The notes beneath the pieces were generated by a model. The model saw nothing but the letters and a program-made list of their open reading frames with translations, was not told where the DNA came from and searched no databases. This document shows, one piece after another, positions 34,724-45,575 of a stretch of DNA of 64,000 nucleotides. The first letter of the stretch is position 1, and each line of letters opens with the position of its first letter. The position numbers were made by a program, and so were the translations under genes. The stretch comes from Dryococelus australis (lineage: Eukaryota > Arthropoda > Insecta > Phasmatodea > Phasmatidae), in the NCBI GenBank assembly GCA_029891345.1, contig CM057009.1:307684666-307748665 (forward strand), written 5' to 3'.

Positions 34724-36695
34724 TTAGGTGGTGAAATTGACTAGTTGGGCTGTTTGCCTACTCATATTATTTCCCGCACGTGCTAATATGATTCGTACTT
34801 GACCAATCACAAACCTGTGTTTGAACCTGCGGAGGCATTTACCAATGTCCGTGCAGAATTCTATTGTTCGGTTTAGGAACAATGGACAATCTGCAGTGCA
34901 GTGTCCTGTATACAAACAGAGCACACATATCATCGCTGTTTGGATGTGCGGCCCGATGAAGGCCTTGCGGTCCTTGTGCTCGGAGCGGTATTGCTGACTT
35001 TCGCATTCCTGAAACACATCACGCACCTCTTTTGCATCCGCTTCCTTACTGTGTTTAGTTTCCTGATGGTCCTTGTATACCAATTTGGCCTTGTAGTTAG
35101 GTTTCCCTGGCCTGGTTTTCTGTACCCGAAATTCGATACTTGGTGTGTCCTATTTTATGTGATGTTTGGTTCTTTTATCCTTGATGGTCTGTTTTTTTTT
35201 TTGCAGGTGGTCTGTATACAAAGTTTTCACTTTTCGAGTTAAATCTAGATATTTCTGCATACGATGGCTGTGGTAGCCATTTACTAAATAAAACTTTGCA
35301 TGTGTTGATTTTCCTGTTTTGCATGATGGGTTGGGGGGGGGGGGGGGTCACTTTTATTTTTCTTTGGCCTTCCTACCTTAGATTTTCTTTTCTGCAAGTA
35401 CTTTGATTTCTTTCTTCTATGTACTCCCCATCTTTTCAGTACCCTTAAGGGGCCTACCTGATTGTGTTTTGCAAAATTGCATATTTGTGGATGGGTTTCT
35501 GTAGTGTTCCCTACTCTGTTCCCTTTTAAATGCCATGGACCTGTCTAACATGACCTGAATTGGAGTAATTCTGTGGGTAGGGTTTCCTTGTTTTTGCATG
35601 GAATCTGAGTTGTTTCACTTTACTCTCTTTTTCCGGTTAATTTGTGGTATTTTTGTTTCGTTTTGTGAGTTTGCGCATTTCCTGTTTTAAAATTGTAATC
35701 TCCTCTTGGAGTTTGGCATTTTCTGAAATTAGGGAATTATTTTCCATGACCTGGTTGTACCAGTATATCCCTAGTTCAATATCTTCAGGTTGTTTAGCAG
35801 TTGTTCTAGTGTGTGATTTTGTAGAGCTACAAGCTTGTCTGCAACTGTTGGTGAGAGATATTTCCAAATTATTTTATGAATTCAGGCTTTGGCAACTGCG
35901 GTTCACATTTGTTTTTGTAGAAGATTAAATATTCTACGTGAGACTGACAGCATTCGCCTGGTAGTTGTTTCTTTGTATGTAGGAGGTGTCTGTAGTTGTC
36001 TTTTGTGTCAATATGTGTAAATGTTGCTAATAATTTGTTTTAAATTTGTTGCCATGAAATTTGTTCTGCATTGGCGCAATATGCGTTTTCATTGGCCCTT
36101 TTGGCTGTGCCTTGTAGATAAAACTTTAGGCCCCTACGTTTCTCAATTTCGTTCCATCCATTAATTTCGCTGGTGGTGTTGTCACTGTCCAGATATTCCT
36201 CCTCATGTTCATTACTTTCACCTATGAATGTGGTGATTTGTTGTCGTAGTTTTATAATTATGTGTACTGGCTTTGTTGTGTCTGATGTTTGTTAAGTGTG
36301 ATCTGTGTTGTCCTCTATAATAACATAATGGTGTTCTGTGGAATAAGTGTTATTGTTTGGTATGGAAATTCAAAATGGTTCTGTTACCTGTATGTTTTTG
36401 AGAGGATGTAGTCTAAGATATACACTTGTGCTTGCCTCATACATAGTGTGGTCGTGTGTGTCAGGAAATGAGTAATCGAGTACGGTTTTTTGTTGAGTGG
36501 GTGCAGTGTAAGGGTTACTGCTAAGTCTGTAATCTCTCTGGTTAACTGGATGTGTTGTTTATTGTGTTTATCTAATGTGTGCTTAGCATCGCTGAAATCA
36601 AGTGTGACTGTTTTGACCAATTTTCTTATTGATTTTGAGGCAGATTTCCCTTGTTTACTCATATTTGTGTACTGTCTGTTCGCACTTTTAGGCAC
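34724..36695 (-). pseudogene. G2 gag
   Basis: From the N-terminus (frame 36384-36695) through a coiled-coil-like segment (AKLQEEITILKQEMRKLTKR, in 35637-35867) to a CCHC zinc knuckle (CVLCLYTGHCTADC, C-x2-C-x4-H-x4-C, in 34724-35083). The domain order is as in G1 gag. Several stops and shifts lie between, including a 15-base G tract at 35333-35347. It is non-functional. Confidence 0.85.
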
Positions 36696-37200
36696 AATAA
36701 AGTTGTGTGGACTTATGAACTAATATGCACACATTATACAAAGCATTTATATATATTCTCCACCTGGCGCACACACTCTACTGTGGAGAATTGCATATGC
36801 AAAAAGCATATGGATCCGAAGAGTCGTTCTGTTATTAGGCCTGCATTAAATTTAACAACGAAGAATCTCACACACATGCTACTTCTACAGTACAATACGC
36901 ATTCTGTCCGGTCGCAGTTTTGCTTGTGCGGTATGGTTGCTCGCGAGTATGCTCATTGACCATAATAACCTGACCCTGAATCACATAATGCAAGAATTCA
37001 AGTTCTTTTGAATGAACTGTTGACATATGAATGTGAAGCTTGTTCACTGATATCTTTATAGTCGCTTCTTTACTTTGTATTGCAATTCTGATTTTTAAAT
37101 AGAATTTAAGTTTTTTGATTGCTACAAATTTGACTTTAATTTTCCAAACTTAGCTTATCGAGAGGTTGGCAGCATGAGGCGCCTTCACAAGTTGCTATGA
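36696..37200 (-). other. G2 5' leader
   Basis: Lies between the G2 gag start and its 5' LTR. It contains ATCCGAAGAGTCGTTCTG then GCCTGCATTAAATTT, matching the G1 leader near 25165-25190 (ATCCGAAGAGTGGTTCCA, GCATGCATTAAACTT). This confirms that the two elements are related. Confidence 0.6.
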
Positions 37201-37798
37201 CCCCACTCTAACTAACAGGTAACACAGTCGTTTAAAAGGGGGATGGCATAGTCTAGTAAAGCAAACACCCATTTGATACAAAACACTATATTTATTGATT
37301 CAATCATGACTACAAACAGTAAATCGTTAAGTTATTATGTTATTTCTTTATATCAATGCAAGTGACTCAATTCTACTGAATTTACAGGAAACTATTATGT
37401 GAAAAGGCTGCAAGGATTGCTTGGATAAAGCTCTTATTTATCGCTTCTCTCGCCATCGCCTGAAGATAATTTAAGACACCCTAAAAGGATGGATAATTAC
37501 CCACTGTCAGTGAATTGGATTCGCTCAGGCTCGTATCGACGGCTGCCCCCTTGCCATGTTGAACTATGGTCCAAGGACTGGTGGCCCTTGCAGTGACATT
37601 GAAGCAGGCAGCCCTCTGGCATCGGCAGGAACAAATATGGCCATGACTCTCCAGCACTCGCGCCATTTATACTTCGCCATCTGGTCTTGTTTAGGATACC
37701 TTATCCTGGCTGTTTGCCACAACTGACAACGTCATGGCCGACATCTTTTGTGTTCCTCGCACGTCCTGGCAACCCTTGTCCTGGTGGTGCTCGCAGCA
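37201..37798 (-). mobile_element. G2 Gypsy element, 5' LTR
   Basis: The outer edge is clear. On the minus strand it begins TGCTGCGAGCACCACC at 37798, next to arm sequence that matches the uninterrupted right arm. A TATA box (TATAAAT on the minus strand, 37665-37671) follows, as in a U3 promoter. The inner edge near 37201 is uncertain. TGGGGTCATAGCAACTTG on the minus strand nearby is a possible primer-binding site. No second copy survives. Confidence 0.65.
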
Positions 37799-37959
37799 AT
37801 ACTAAGAGTTACCACATGCACGAGTATGTTATAATCATATTATGGATAAGCATTTTTATAGGCTTAATTGGCCCTGAATTAAATTTCAATACTGCCAGGC
37901 CCTGGATCTTGGAATGTATGAGGGCACCTAGGACGAAAATCATTCGTGATCTTCTTAGA

Positions 37960-38225
37960 CACCAACCCACACTAATCCACACCAGTCGACATCAATTCAC
38001 ACCAATCCACACCAGGCCACGTGTCAATCTGCACCAGTCCACACACCAATCGACACACCATTTCACATCAAAACACACCAACCCACACACCAATCCACAC
38101 ACCCATCCACACACCAATCCACAAACCAATCCACACCAATCCACACACCAATCTATACCAATCAACACACCAACCCACACCAATCCACACCAATCCACAC
38201 CAATTCACACCAATCCATGCCAATC
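37960..38225 (+). repeat. CCAATCCACA-type minisatellite, left arm
   Basis: Short irregular units based on CACCAATCCACA. An ORF reading Thr-His-Pro-Asn repeats crosses it and is not a gene. It mirrors 45190-45425. Confidence 0.9.
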
Positions 38226-38575
38226 CTTCAATTAATCCCTATCCTTCGATCAATATTTAGCAATACATGAGCTTGTCATCTGCCTCTATCCATACATATA
38301 AGAAGAAAAAAAGATTCACTGCTGTCTCCAAAATTTTATATATGTTGCCAGAAATAATGTTTGTGTATTCAGTCAGCAAACCATGCATTTCTGTACTAAA
38401 TTCTTTATTATTATTCCACTAACAGATATTAACGTTTATAAGTGAGTACTCATAACACCATTTTAAACATGTAAGGGATACAGCATATGACACAGAAGAA
38501 AATTTAAAAAAATGATATAACAATAATTTGTTATTATTTTGTTATTACAATTTCAGAAGAAAGCAGTTCATCACA

Positions 38576-38840
38576 TCAATTGATATACCCCCAATTGTTA
38601 ACTTCTCTAACGATCGAAACCACATATTTTATGTTCGAGTAATCCCCGCATTTTTGAAGCTCAGTAAAATGTCTAAGTCTGTCTACAAGTTTATTCGGGT
38701 CTTCAGTAAACATATCGTCAGTATACTCGGTGTTTTCAGCCTTCTTGTCATCACTTGTCGAAGGAAACCCATTGGGGAAATGTGTGGGTCCGTGGAGGGA
38801 ATAACCATCGATTTAACACTATCACTTCCGTAATCTACTC
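38576..38840 (-). pseudogene. C-terminal end of unrecognised element protein, left copy
   Basis: In one minus-strand frame about 75 residues are readable. They include TEYTDDMFTEDPNKLVDRL and LQKCGDYSNIKYVVSIV, ending GYIN and TGA at 38576-38578. The right arm encodes the same end (EYTDDMFTEDPNKLVG, LQKCGDYSNMKYMVSI). The N-terminal side is cut by the G3 LTR at 38841. I do not recognise the family. The C-terminus vaguely recalls a conserved tail seen in ORFs of arthropod mobile elements, which I cannot verify. Confidence 0.6.
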
Positions 38841-39167
38841 TGTTATACCCCAACAAACAGTTAGTGCTGTAGGAAACGTATTGCATCAATGTCTAACTGA
38901 CAATACTCGCCCGGCCTAGTGTTTATGAAGAGATTTCACACACCACTGTGTAAGTTTAGAAGCTAGCTTTCAGCGGACATCTGGACCCAGCCAAACTGTG
39001 TTGACCTCGGCCTCACCTCTCTATCGTGGTGTTCTGGAGACTTCTGGTGGGAAGGGGTGTCCTCGCAACACCCTTTTATATACTCGTGCGCCCACTGGCC
39101 TCCTTTCTTCCTGCCGCCCCCTAGTTTACCTCTCGTAACTCCAAACACCACAAACACCACACACTGC
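38841..39167 (-). mobile_element. G3 Gypsy element, 3' LTR
   Basis: TG...CA on the minus strand (TGCAGTGTGTGG...GGGTATAACA), 327 bp. It contains a strong TATA box (TATATAAAAG, near 39073-39082). Its ends resemble those of the G1 LTR (TGCAGTGTTCGG...GTAACA), and both share a ...CACTGGCCTCCTTTC-like stretch, so G1 and G3 are related lineages. Its left edge falls where the arm homology stops. Confidence 0.75.
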
Positions 39168-40419
39168 ACCTCGTCGACTCACTTTGGCCCTCGGCGCTGT
39201 TAACCATCACGCCTCCGCAACAGGCCCCTACATTATATATATGCTATTACTATATTTATTGGTATTTTTGGAGTTCTGCATAGTTATTTACATTAATAGT
39301 TGAGAACTGTTTATATCATATTGAGATATTTTGCATAATTTATAGTTTTACATTCTTTGTTATTACAATTTTTATTCTAGTTTTCATGTGTGCAGTATTC
39401 AATGTTCCCTATTATTTAATGAGTGGTTACTTTGTTGATTTGTGTCGTTACATGGAAAGGTGAGTGTGGTCGGCACCAATTGACTCCCAAAAACTTTTCC
39501 AGGGAGCCGATCACCGGGCATATGGTTGAGTTACAGGTTATTATGCGCACATTATAGTGCGACACGCCACACCGTTAGTGTCTTGATACATATATTTATA
39601 ATTCTTTAGTTTATCGTAAGCATTAAAAAATTATTTGACATATTTGAATTTATCTTGTTACCCTAATATTTTCCAACGATAATTTACACAACCACCTTTT
39701 GTGGTACTTATAATAATGACCATATATATATATTTTTTAAAACTGGTATTACATACTTCTTATTGATTTAAAAAAAAAACCCCGATGTCTAGTTATTTCT
39801 CTTTTGCTTTTCGTACCTCCTGTGCTAGTCACTGATGCGTTCTGTTGATGAGTTTTCAAACCTGAGCGCGAAAAAGGCTTAGCACACATTTTAAAATATC
39901 GTCATGGATTGGCGACATATACTGCGTCTTACTGTTGCTTTGCCACATAGTAGATATTTCAAGCATCAGCGGATTTGATGTAGTTACTGTATAACACCTG
40001 TATATTTCAAGTTATTTTTACAGTTGCAACTGAATTGTACACAAACGTGGTTAAGTTATATATATGTGCCAGCCATCTTAACTTCTGCAGTCTGCTTTGA
40101 TGCAGTGAAATTATGTTTCATAAGTTCTCCTAATTCACGTGTTTAGTTTGCAGTCCCGAGCATAATTTAAATTCGAATAAAAGTTTGTGTGACATGTTGA
40201 TGGGCGATATGAAGTTTGTGCTGTCTGTTGCACACTGGCCTTCTTGCCTGATATCACTAAAAATGGCGTGCTCCTTTTTTGTGTTACTTACATTGGTTCA
40301 TTATGACTTTCTGCGTGCCTTGTCAATATTGCCCTGTGGGTGATGGGATTATCCTGCTGGCTTTCACTGGAAAAGGTAGGACACTTTTATATATTTCATT
40401 GTGTATTATGTGATATCCT
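39168..40419 (-). other. G3 region between env and 3' LTR
   Basis: About 1.25 kb with no recognisable coding sequence. It is probably a long 3' untranslated region or contains a later insertion. Confidence 0.4.
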
Positions 40420-41639
40420 GTTAAATAGAACTGAAATATTTATTACTTTTATGTAGAGCATTATTAGCACCAGTGCCAAAACTGTATTTATGATACTACC
40501 GACATAATTATAATCCCTTTGTTCTAAGAACATGAATACTTTGTTTGTTTAAAAGTGGTGCATGTTATTAATTTCTTTGTACTTTGGTATGACTGGTGGG
40601 TTAGCATGCTTAATTTTCCAGTTCATGTTCAGGGTTTTATTTATGTTGTAAAACTGAATGCTCTTGTCTAACCTGAGCTGCTTGATTTCAAACTTACTTT
40701 CGGCAAGCCAATGAATTGGCAAAACTGTATGCACAATTTCTGCGAGTGTCACAAATAAGTGTGGCTTCTATGATTACCTGTGTGTTTGTCACAAGTTCGC
40801 ATCCGCCTGGTATTTGCAATTCGGTACTGCCAACCACATGTGCTTGAATGTCTGTATGCAGAATATTATTTGTGCACACCATTCGTACGTTGCGGTGTGC
40901 GTTATTAAAACGAATTGGTGTGGGAACACTAAAGTAAAAAGTTTCCCTTACGTGCATGAGAATTTACATTTGGCCACTAATTTGTGATATCTGTCTAACT
41001 CAATGGCTGCTTTTACACAATCGTGTTTGTCACAATTTGCTATCTCTTTTGGTATATAAAAAATATTATATTCATTATCCGGTATTGCTGGAATCTCTTT
41101 GATTGTTTTAGATGTACTTTGAATCGCAATCAATGTATTGGTCGTGTCTATAGTACACGTCTCATTTTCGTACCAGTATGTCATATCAATTATTTTGAAG
41201 ATTTGCCCCTCAGCATTAGTGCTTTTGAGTGGTACTTGGATTTTTATTAGTATTTGCGTGGTCGAGATTGTGCACTGAGTTTTGTAGGTACTGTAATCTC
41301 GTTCAAGAACTGCTGCACAAGATTGTCCGCTACTACTGCTCTAGTGTTTTTAGGAATTGCTTTAGCATTTGAACACACTATTGTTGAATTAATTGTGCAT
41401 GCTTTGTGTAGCCTATGTCAAGTTCATGTGGCGATGTTGGCTGCTGTATAGGTATTCGATATTTCAGTGGGATTGTTTCCTCGTAATATAAATTTGTCTC
41501 TATCTTTCTCCAGTAAAGTTCCGTGTGTGTTCTGTAGGAAGCAAAACTTGGCGAGTGTACAAAAGTGATTAGTAAAATGGCAGACATTCTTCTTGTGGTA
41601 TTTGTCATTGTTTGCTTCTTTTACCTGTAACACCAACAT
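40420..41639 (-). pseudogene. G3 env-like remnant (errantivirus type)
   Basis: Located exactly where errantiviruses carry env, after integrase and before the 3' LTR. On the minus strand several overlapping frames from 41639 to 40549 carry Cys-rich ectodomain-like sequence. A conserved Pro/Gly-Gly-Cys site (PGGCEL, near 40800) suits the membrane-proximal part of Gypsy/F-type envelope proteins. A hydrophobic segment of about 20 residues (minus strand, about 40506-40444) then reads as a transmembrane helix followed by Lys. In errantiviruses the product is a membrane fusion glycoprotein. Here it is split across at least three frames with stops, and no intact signal peptide was established. It is a dead relic. 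Confidence 0.6.
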
Positions 41640-43030
41640 AAGGAATTTAATGTTTTGTATGCACCAGTTTTATATTTCTTGTGTTAATGGTGCTGTACTT
41701 ATCGTAACCAGGTAGAGGATCCAATAATATTTGTAAGTGGGTAGGGGCCATTGTACTTGAAAGTAAGTGCTTTACTGCATGCCCTGTTCTTCATCCAAAC
41801 CCAGTTGCCTATTTTTGTATTATTGGGTTGTGTGTTTTGTCAAATTGAATTTTTTGTTTTTGTTGTGCTTGCATTAGATTCACTCTTGCATGTTATCTAT
41901 CTTTACATAATTTTTCACGCCAATCTTGCCCTCATGTGAGTATTTATTGGCTATAACATGTGATAGTTGTGTTGCCTCGGCACTGTATGGCAATAAAAAT
42001 GTGTAAATTTCATTCTTGCTTTGATGGTGGTGTTATAGTTCTATACTATAAATTCTAAGTATTCATCCCAAATATGGGATATTTGTGCGCATATGCCATT
42101 GGCTGTTGTCCCAATACCTTGTTGTTGGCTTCAACAAGCCCATTAAATGCTGGGTTTTATGCTGTGGTATGCAGCTTCTTGATTTGTAATTGCTTTAGCA
42201 ATTCTGTTATTAACTCATTATTAAATTATGTCCCCCTATTTCTTAATATTTGTTGTGGGTATCCATATGTGAGTATTAACACTTTAATGAAATTTGGGCA
42301 AGTTTGCGCATCAATGACTGCTATTAATATCCACAATTGTAATAATGGTGGTGGTTGGATTAGCTGAAGTTGTCTGATAGGCTTCTAGTTGGTGGATTTA
42401 ATTTTCTGACAGATACGAAAATTCTTCTATAGAGTATCTTATATCATTCTTGATGTTGTCCCATTAATATATATATATTTTTTGGGTTTTAAATGCCCCA
42501 AAATGGCTTCCTCGTAGTAGGGCATAATGGTGGGCTGATATTATTTCGTTGACATATTACTTTGGGACTAGTGTAAGTTTATTTTCTCCTACTGGTTTGT
42601 GTATTTTTTAACATATCTCTCTGTTGGCAGCTATTCCATAACACCTTGTTAATTTGTATATTTAGTTTCGGCTGTAGCTAGATCTATTAATGCAATTTTT
42701 AGTTTTTGTATGTGCGGTTCACGTTCGTATTCCCCAGAAATGGGGAATTTTGTGTATTTATTGGGCACATGAACAATTCATTATCGTTTTCAATTCTTAC
42801 ATATTACTGTTCGTGTTGATACATGGGTAAAATGATACATAATGACCTTGACTTTACTTAGAATAATTTGGCATTTTAATAATGGGTCTATATTAGTAGC
42901 TTTGATTTTGTTTATGTTATTTTCCTTTATCAATTCTGTGTTTACTTCATAAATTTTTCTATAATTTCTGCAATTACTAGAAGGGGAATGATATCTAAAT
43001 GTAAGACAGATTGACTGATTTTTGCTTATC
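41640..43030 (-). pseudogene. G3 integrase, heavily degraded
   Basis: Inferred from position between RNase H and env, and from scattered minus-strand segments parallel to G1. One is the RNase H-integrase linker frame (42790-43032). Others lie near 42050-42190 and resemble the region around the third catalytic residue. Frequent stops and shifts prevent reading of the full catalytic triad. Confidence 0.6.
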
Positions 43031-44105
43031 ACATGTGTGTTCCTTTTTTTTTTGTAAAAATGTTTTTTATGTTTGATCTGTTATTGTTTATATACTTAGC
43101 TATAATTTGTTTTATTTCTGACTCTATTTGTGGGTTTTGTTATAAGCTTTTCCTAATGCTTTATAAATATATATTATTACAGAGCCCCATTTCTGTTTTA
43201 ATATTATATTTGCTGTTATTTATTTCAATAGTTTTTAGTTCTGCCTGTCACGCTGTGGGGATACGGCTCATGGTGTCTGCTAATGTGTTTAGCTTACCTT
43301 TTACAATTTTTGGGTGAATGTCATACTCTACTAATGCGATCGCCATATTTCGTATTCTAATATTGGATCGGCCATGGTTTTTAAGTATCTGAGGCTTGTA
43401 TGTTCTTTCTCAATAATAAATTACCTTAAATAGAACTATTGATGGAAATAATTACAGAGGTATTTGATAGCTTCTAATTCACGTTCTGCTATGGACCATT
43501 TTAATTTATTCAATGAAAATGTTTTGATTCAAAGGATATAATATTTATTTGTTAGAAGTTGTACTTCTGTTGCATTAGGACTGCTATTATTGCAGTCTGT
43601 GTTACATCGCAAGCTGATATGGTGTGTTTATTTTCACCAAATCGTAATATTGCGGCATTATGTATTGCTTTCTTGAATTCTAAATTTTTTCTTTTTTCCC
43701 TTTTTAAAGTGTGTATTTTCTTTTGTAAGTTCCATAAGTGGTTTAGCTTTTGTTGTATAATTTTGTATATATCTACGTAAATAATATGTAATGCCTAGAA
43801 ATGCTCTAAGTTCCTTTACATTTCCTGGACGTGCTATTTGTTTTATAGTTTTTACTTTTTCTGGGTCTGTGACTACCCCTTGTGGTGTAATGTAGTGTCC
43901 TAAGATTTTTATTGCTTGTTGAGTGAATAAGCACTGTTACGTGTTTACAATAATATTAAATTCTCTTAGTCATTTTAATACTTTTCTTATGTTGGCTACG
44001 TGTTCCCTGAATGTACTACCAATTATAAATATATCATCTATGTATGCTATAACTGTGTTCCAACTCAGTGGACCTAGCAAAATGTCAAAGAACCGCGACA
44101 TGCAT
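43031..44105 (-). pseudogene. G3 reverse transcriptase (3' half) and RNase H
   Basis: The fragment starts inside RT at about 44105, just upstream of the catalytic YIDD box (44033-44044, preceded by WNTVIA). It continues with the connection signature (GVVTDPEKVKTI, PGNVKELRAFLGI, near 43800-43890) and RNase H-like sequence, including a KLNTLADTM-like C-terminal end near 43285. Everything 5' of this (5' LTR, gag, protease, RT fingers) is absent. The junction at 44105 is with the right-arm coding region. Confidence 0.8.
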
Positions 44106-44827
44106 CATCGCTAACTGGTTGTCTCCAGTGTCGACTCTGTCATCGAGTATTCACCTATGGTCAAAAAGCTCGACCACAATAGAGAACGGCCTGTACCAAG
44201 ATACCTTTTCGTGCAATGAAGCATTACTGCAATGGTCACATGCAGCTTTTGCAAGATCATGCAATGAAGGAAGATAGTCAGATCTGCAGGGGTTCTTCTA
44301 CTGGAAGCCAGCAGGTGATATCATCAATACCTCCTGCTACATTGATGGGTACTGTTTCTGCTGACGGTTATTACGAGACAGTTAATGCTAACGACGGAAT
44401 GAATGTAGTAGAGCCAGTTTGTGCGGAACGTACATTTGCAAGACACTCGCATGAAATTGACAAACTTGAAAATAAACTACCATCAGCTCTAAATACTGAT
44501 GAACACACAACTCCTGCTACAAAGAAAAGAAAACTTGATATTTATGACGAAGCAGGAAGTGAAGATGGCCATGAAGACAGCATTGATGATGACTATGACT
44601 GAAGTGATAATGTTGAAGACGAAGATTATTCCCTCCACTGTCCCCCACATCACCCCAACGAGTTTCCTTTTACAAGTGATGCGAAGAAGGCAGAAGCCGC
44701 CGAGTATACTGACGATATGTTTACCGAAGACCCGAATAAACTTGTAGGCAGACCTAGATATTTGATTGAGCTTCAAAAATGCGGGGATTACTCGAACATG
44801 AAATATATGGTTTCCATTATGAGATAA
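44106..44827 (+). pseudogene. Unrecognised element protein, right-arm copy (longest piece)
   Basis: A plus-strand frame is open from 44216 to a TGA at 44600-44602, then open again to TAA at 44825. Together this gives about 200 residues. The middle carries a basic then strongly acidic stretch (KKRKLDIYDEAGSEDG, followed by DSIDDDYD). The C-terminal part contains EYTDDMFTEDPNKLV and LQKCGDYSN, shared with 38576-38840. The TAA looks like a nonsense change, since the frame continues LKDRGYIR and TGA just as the left copy ends GYIN. Sequence upstream of 44216 may also be coding, in a shifted frame. No family was recognised. The lysine-rich patch could be a nuclear localisation signal (inference). 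Confidence 0.5.
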
Positions 44828-45575
44828 CTTAAGGATCGGGGTTATATCAGGTGATATAATAAACTGATTTATTCAGAAACTATAGTTACAAAGTAATAAT
44901 AAATTATTATAATAGCATGGTATTTTTTCTTTATTTTTTGTGTATCATATCCTTTTATTCCTCACAACTTTAAAGTGGTGCTGTTAGCACTCGTTTATAA
45001 AACATGACATCTGTAAATAGAATAATAACAAAGACTTCAGTACAAAAATACATGGATAGATAACTGAATACACAAACATTAATTCTGCTGAAATGTACAA
45101 GTTTTGGGGACAGCAGTGAATCCTTTTTTCTTATATGTAAGAATAGAGGCAGTTGACAAGCCCATGGATTGCTAAAGATTGATCAGAGGATTCGGATTGA
45201 TTGAAGGACTGGTGTGGATTGGTGTGTGGAATTGTGTGTGGATTGGTGTGTGAATTGTTGCGTGGATTCGTGAGTGGATTAGTGTGGATGTGTGGGGATT
45301 GGTGTGGAATGATGAGGATTGGAGTGTGGATTGGTGTGTGGAGTGGTGCGTGGATTGGTGTGTGGACTAGTGTGGATTGGTGGGAATTGATATGAATTGT
45401 TGTGGATTGGTGTCTGAGAAGAGCACGGATGATTAATATTCCAGCTGTCCTCATACATTTGAAGCCTCCTGGGCCTGGAAGTATTGAAATTCAAATAAGA
45501 ATCAATTAAGTCTATAAAAATGCTGATCCATACCACGATTATAACACACTCATACATGTGGTCGCTGTTAGTATG
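44597..45575 (-). repeat. Large inverted repeat, right arm, inner part
   Basis: Reverse-complement partner of 37799-38840. It includes the coding end, GATTCACTGCTGTCCCCAAAAC (minus strand), the minisatellite and TGTTATAATCGTGGTATGGATC. Homology is continuous through the site where G2 interrupts the other arm. Confidence 0.85.
45190..45425 (-). repeat. CCAATCCACA-type minisatellite, right arm
   Basis: On the plus strand this reads GGATTGGTGTGTGGATTGG in irregular units. It is the inverted counterpart of 37960-38225. Confidence 0.9.

Larger units (their letters stand above)
37799..38840 (+). repeat. Large inverted repeat, left arm, inner part
   Basis: Continues the left arm after G2 and aligns in reverse complement with 44597-45575. 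It includes GTTATAATCATATTATGGAT, the CCAATCCACA minisatellite, and GATTCACTGCTGTCTCCAAAA, with the terminal coding end. Comparison with the other arm gives the empty site of G2; about 7 bp of arm sequence were lost there. Confidence 0.85.

Noticed and set aside
37687-38260. 182-codon ORF with Thr-His-Pro-Asn repeats
   Set aside because: It is a read-through of the CCAATCCACA minisatellite; the arm context and frame drift show it is not a gene.
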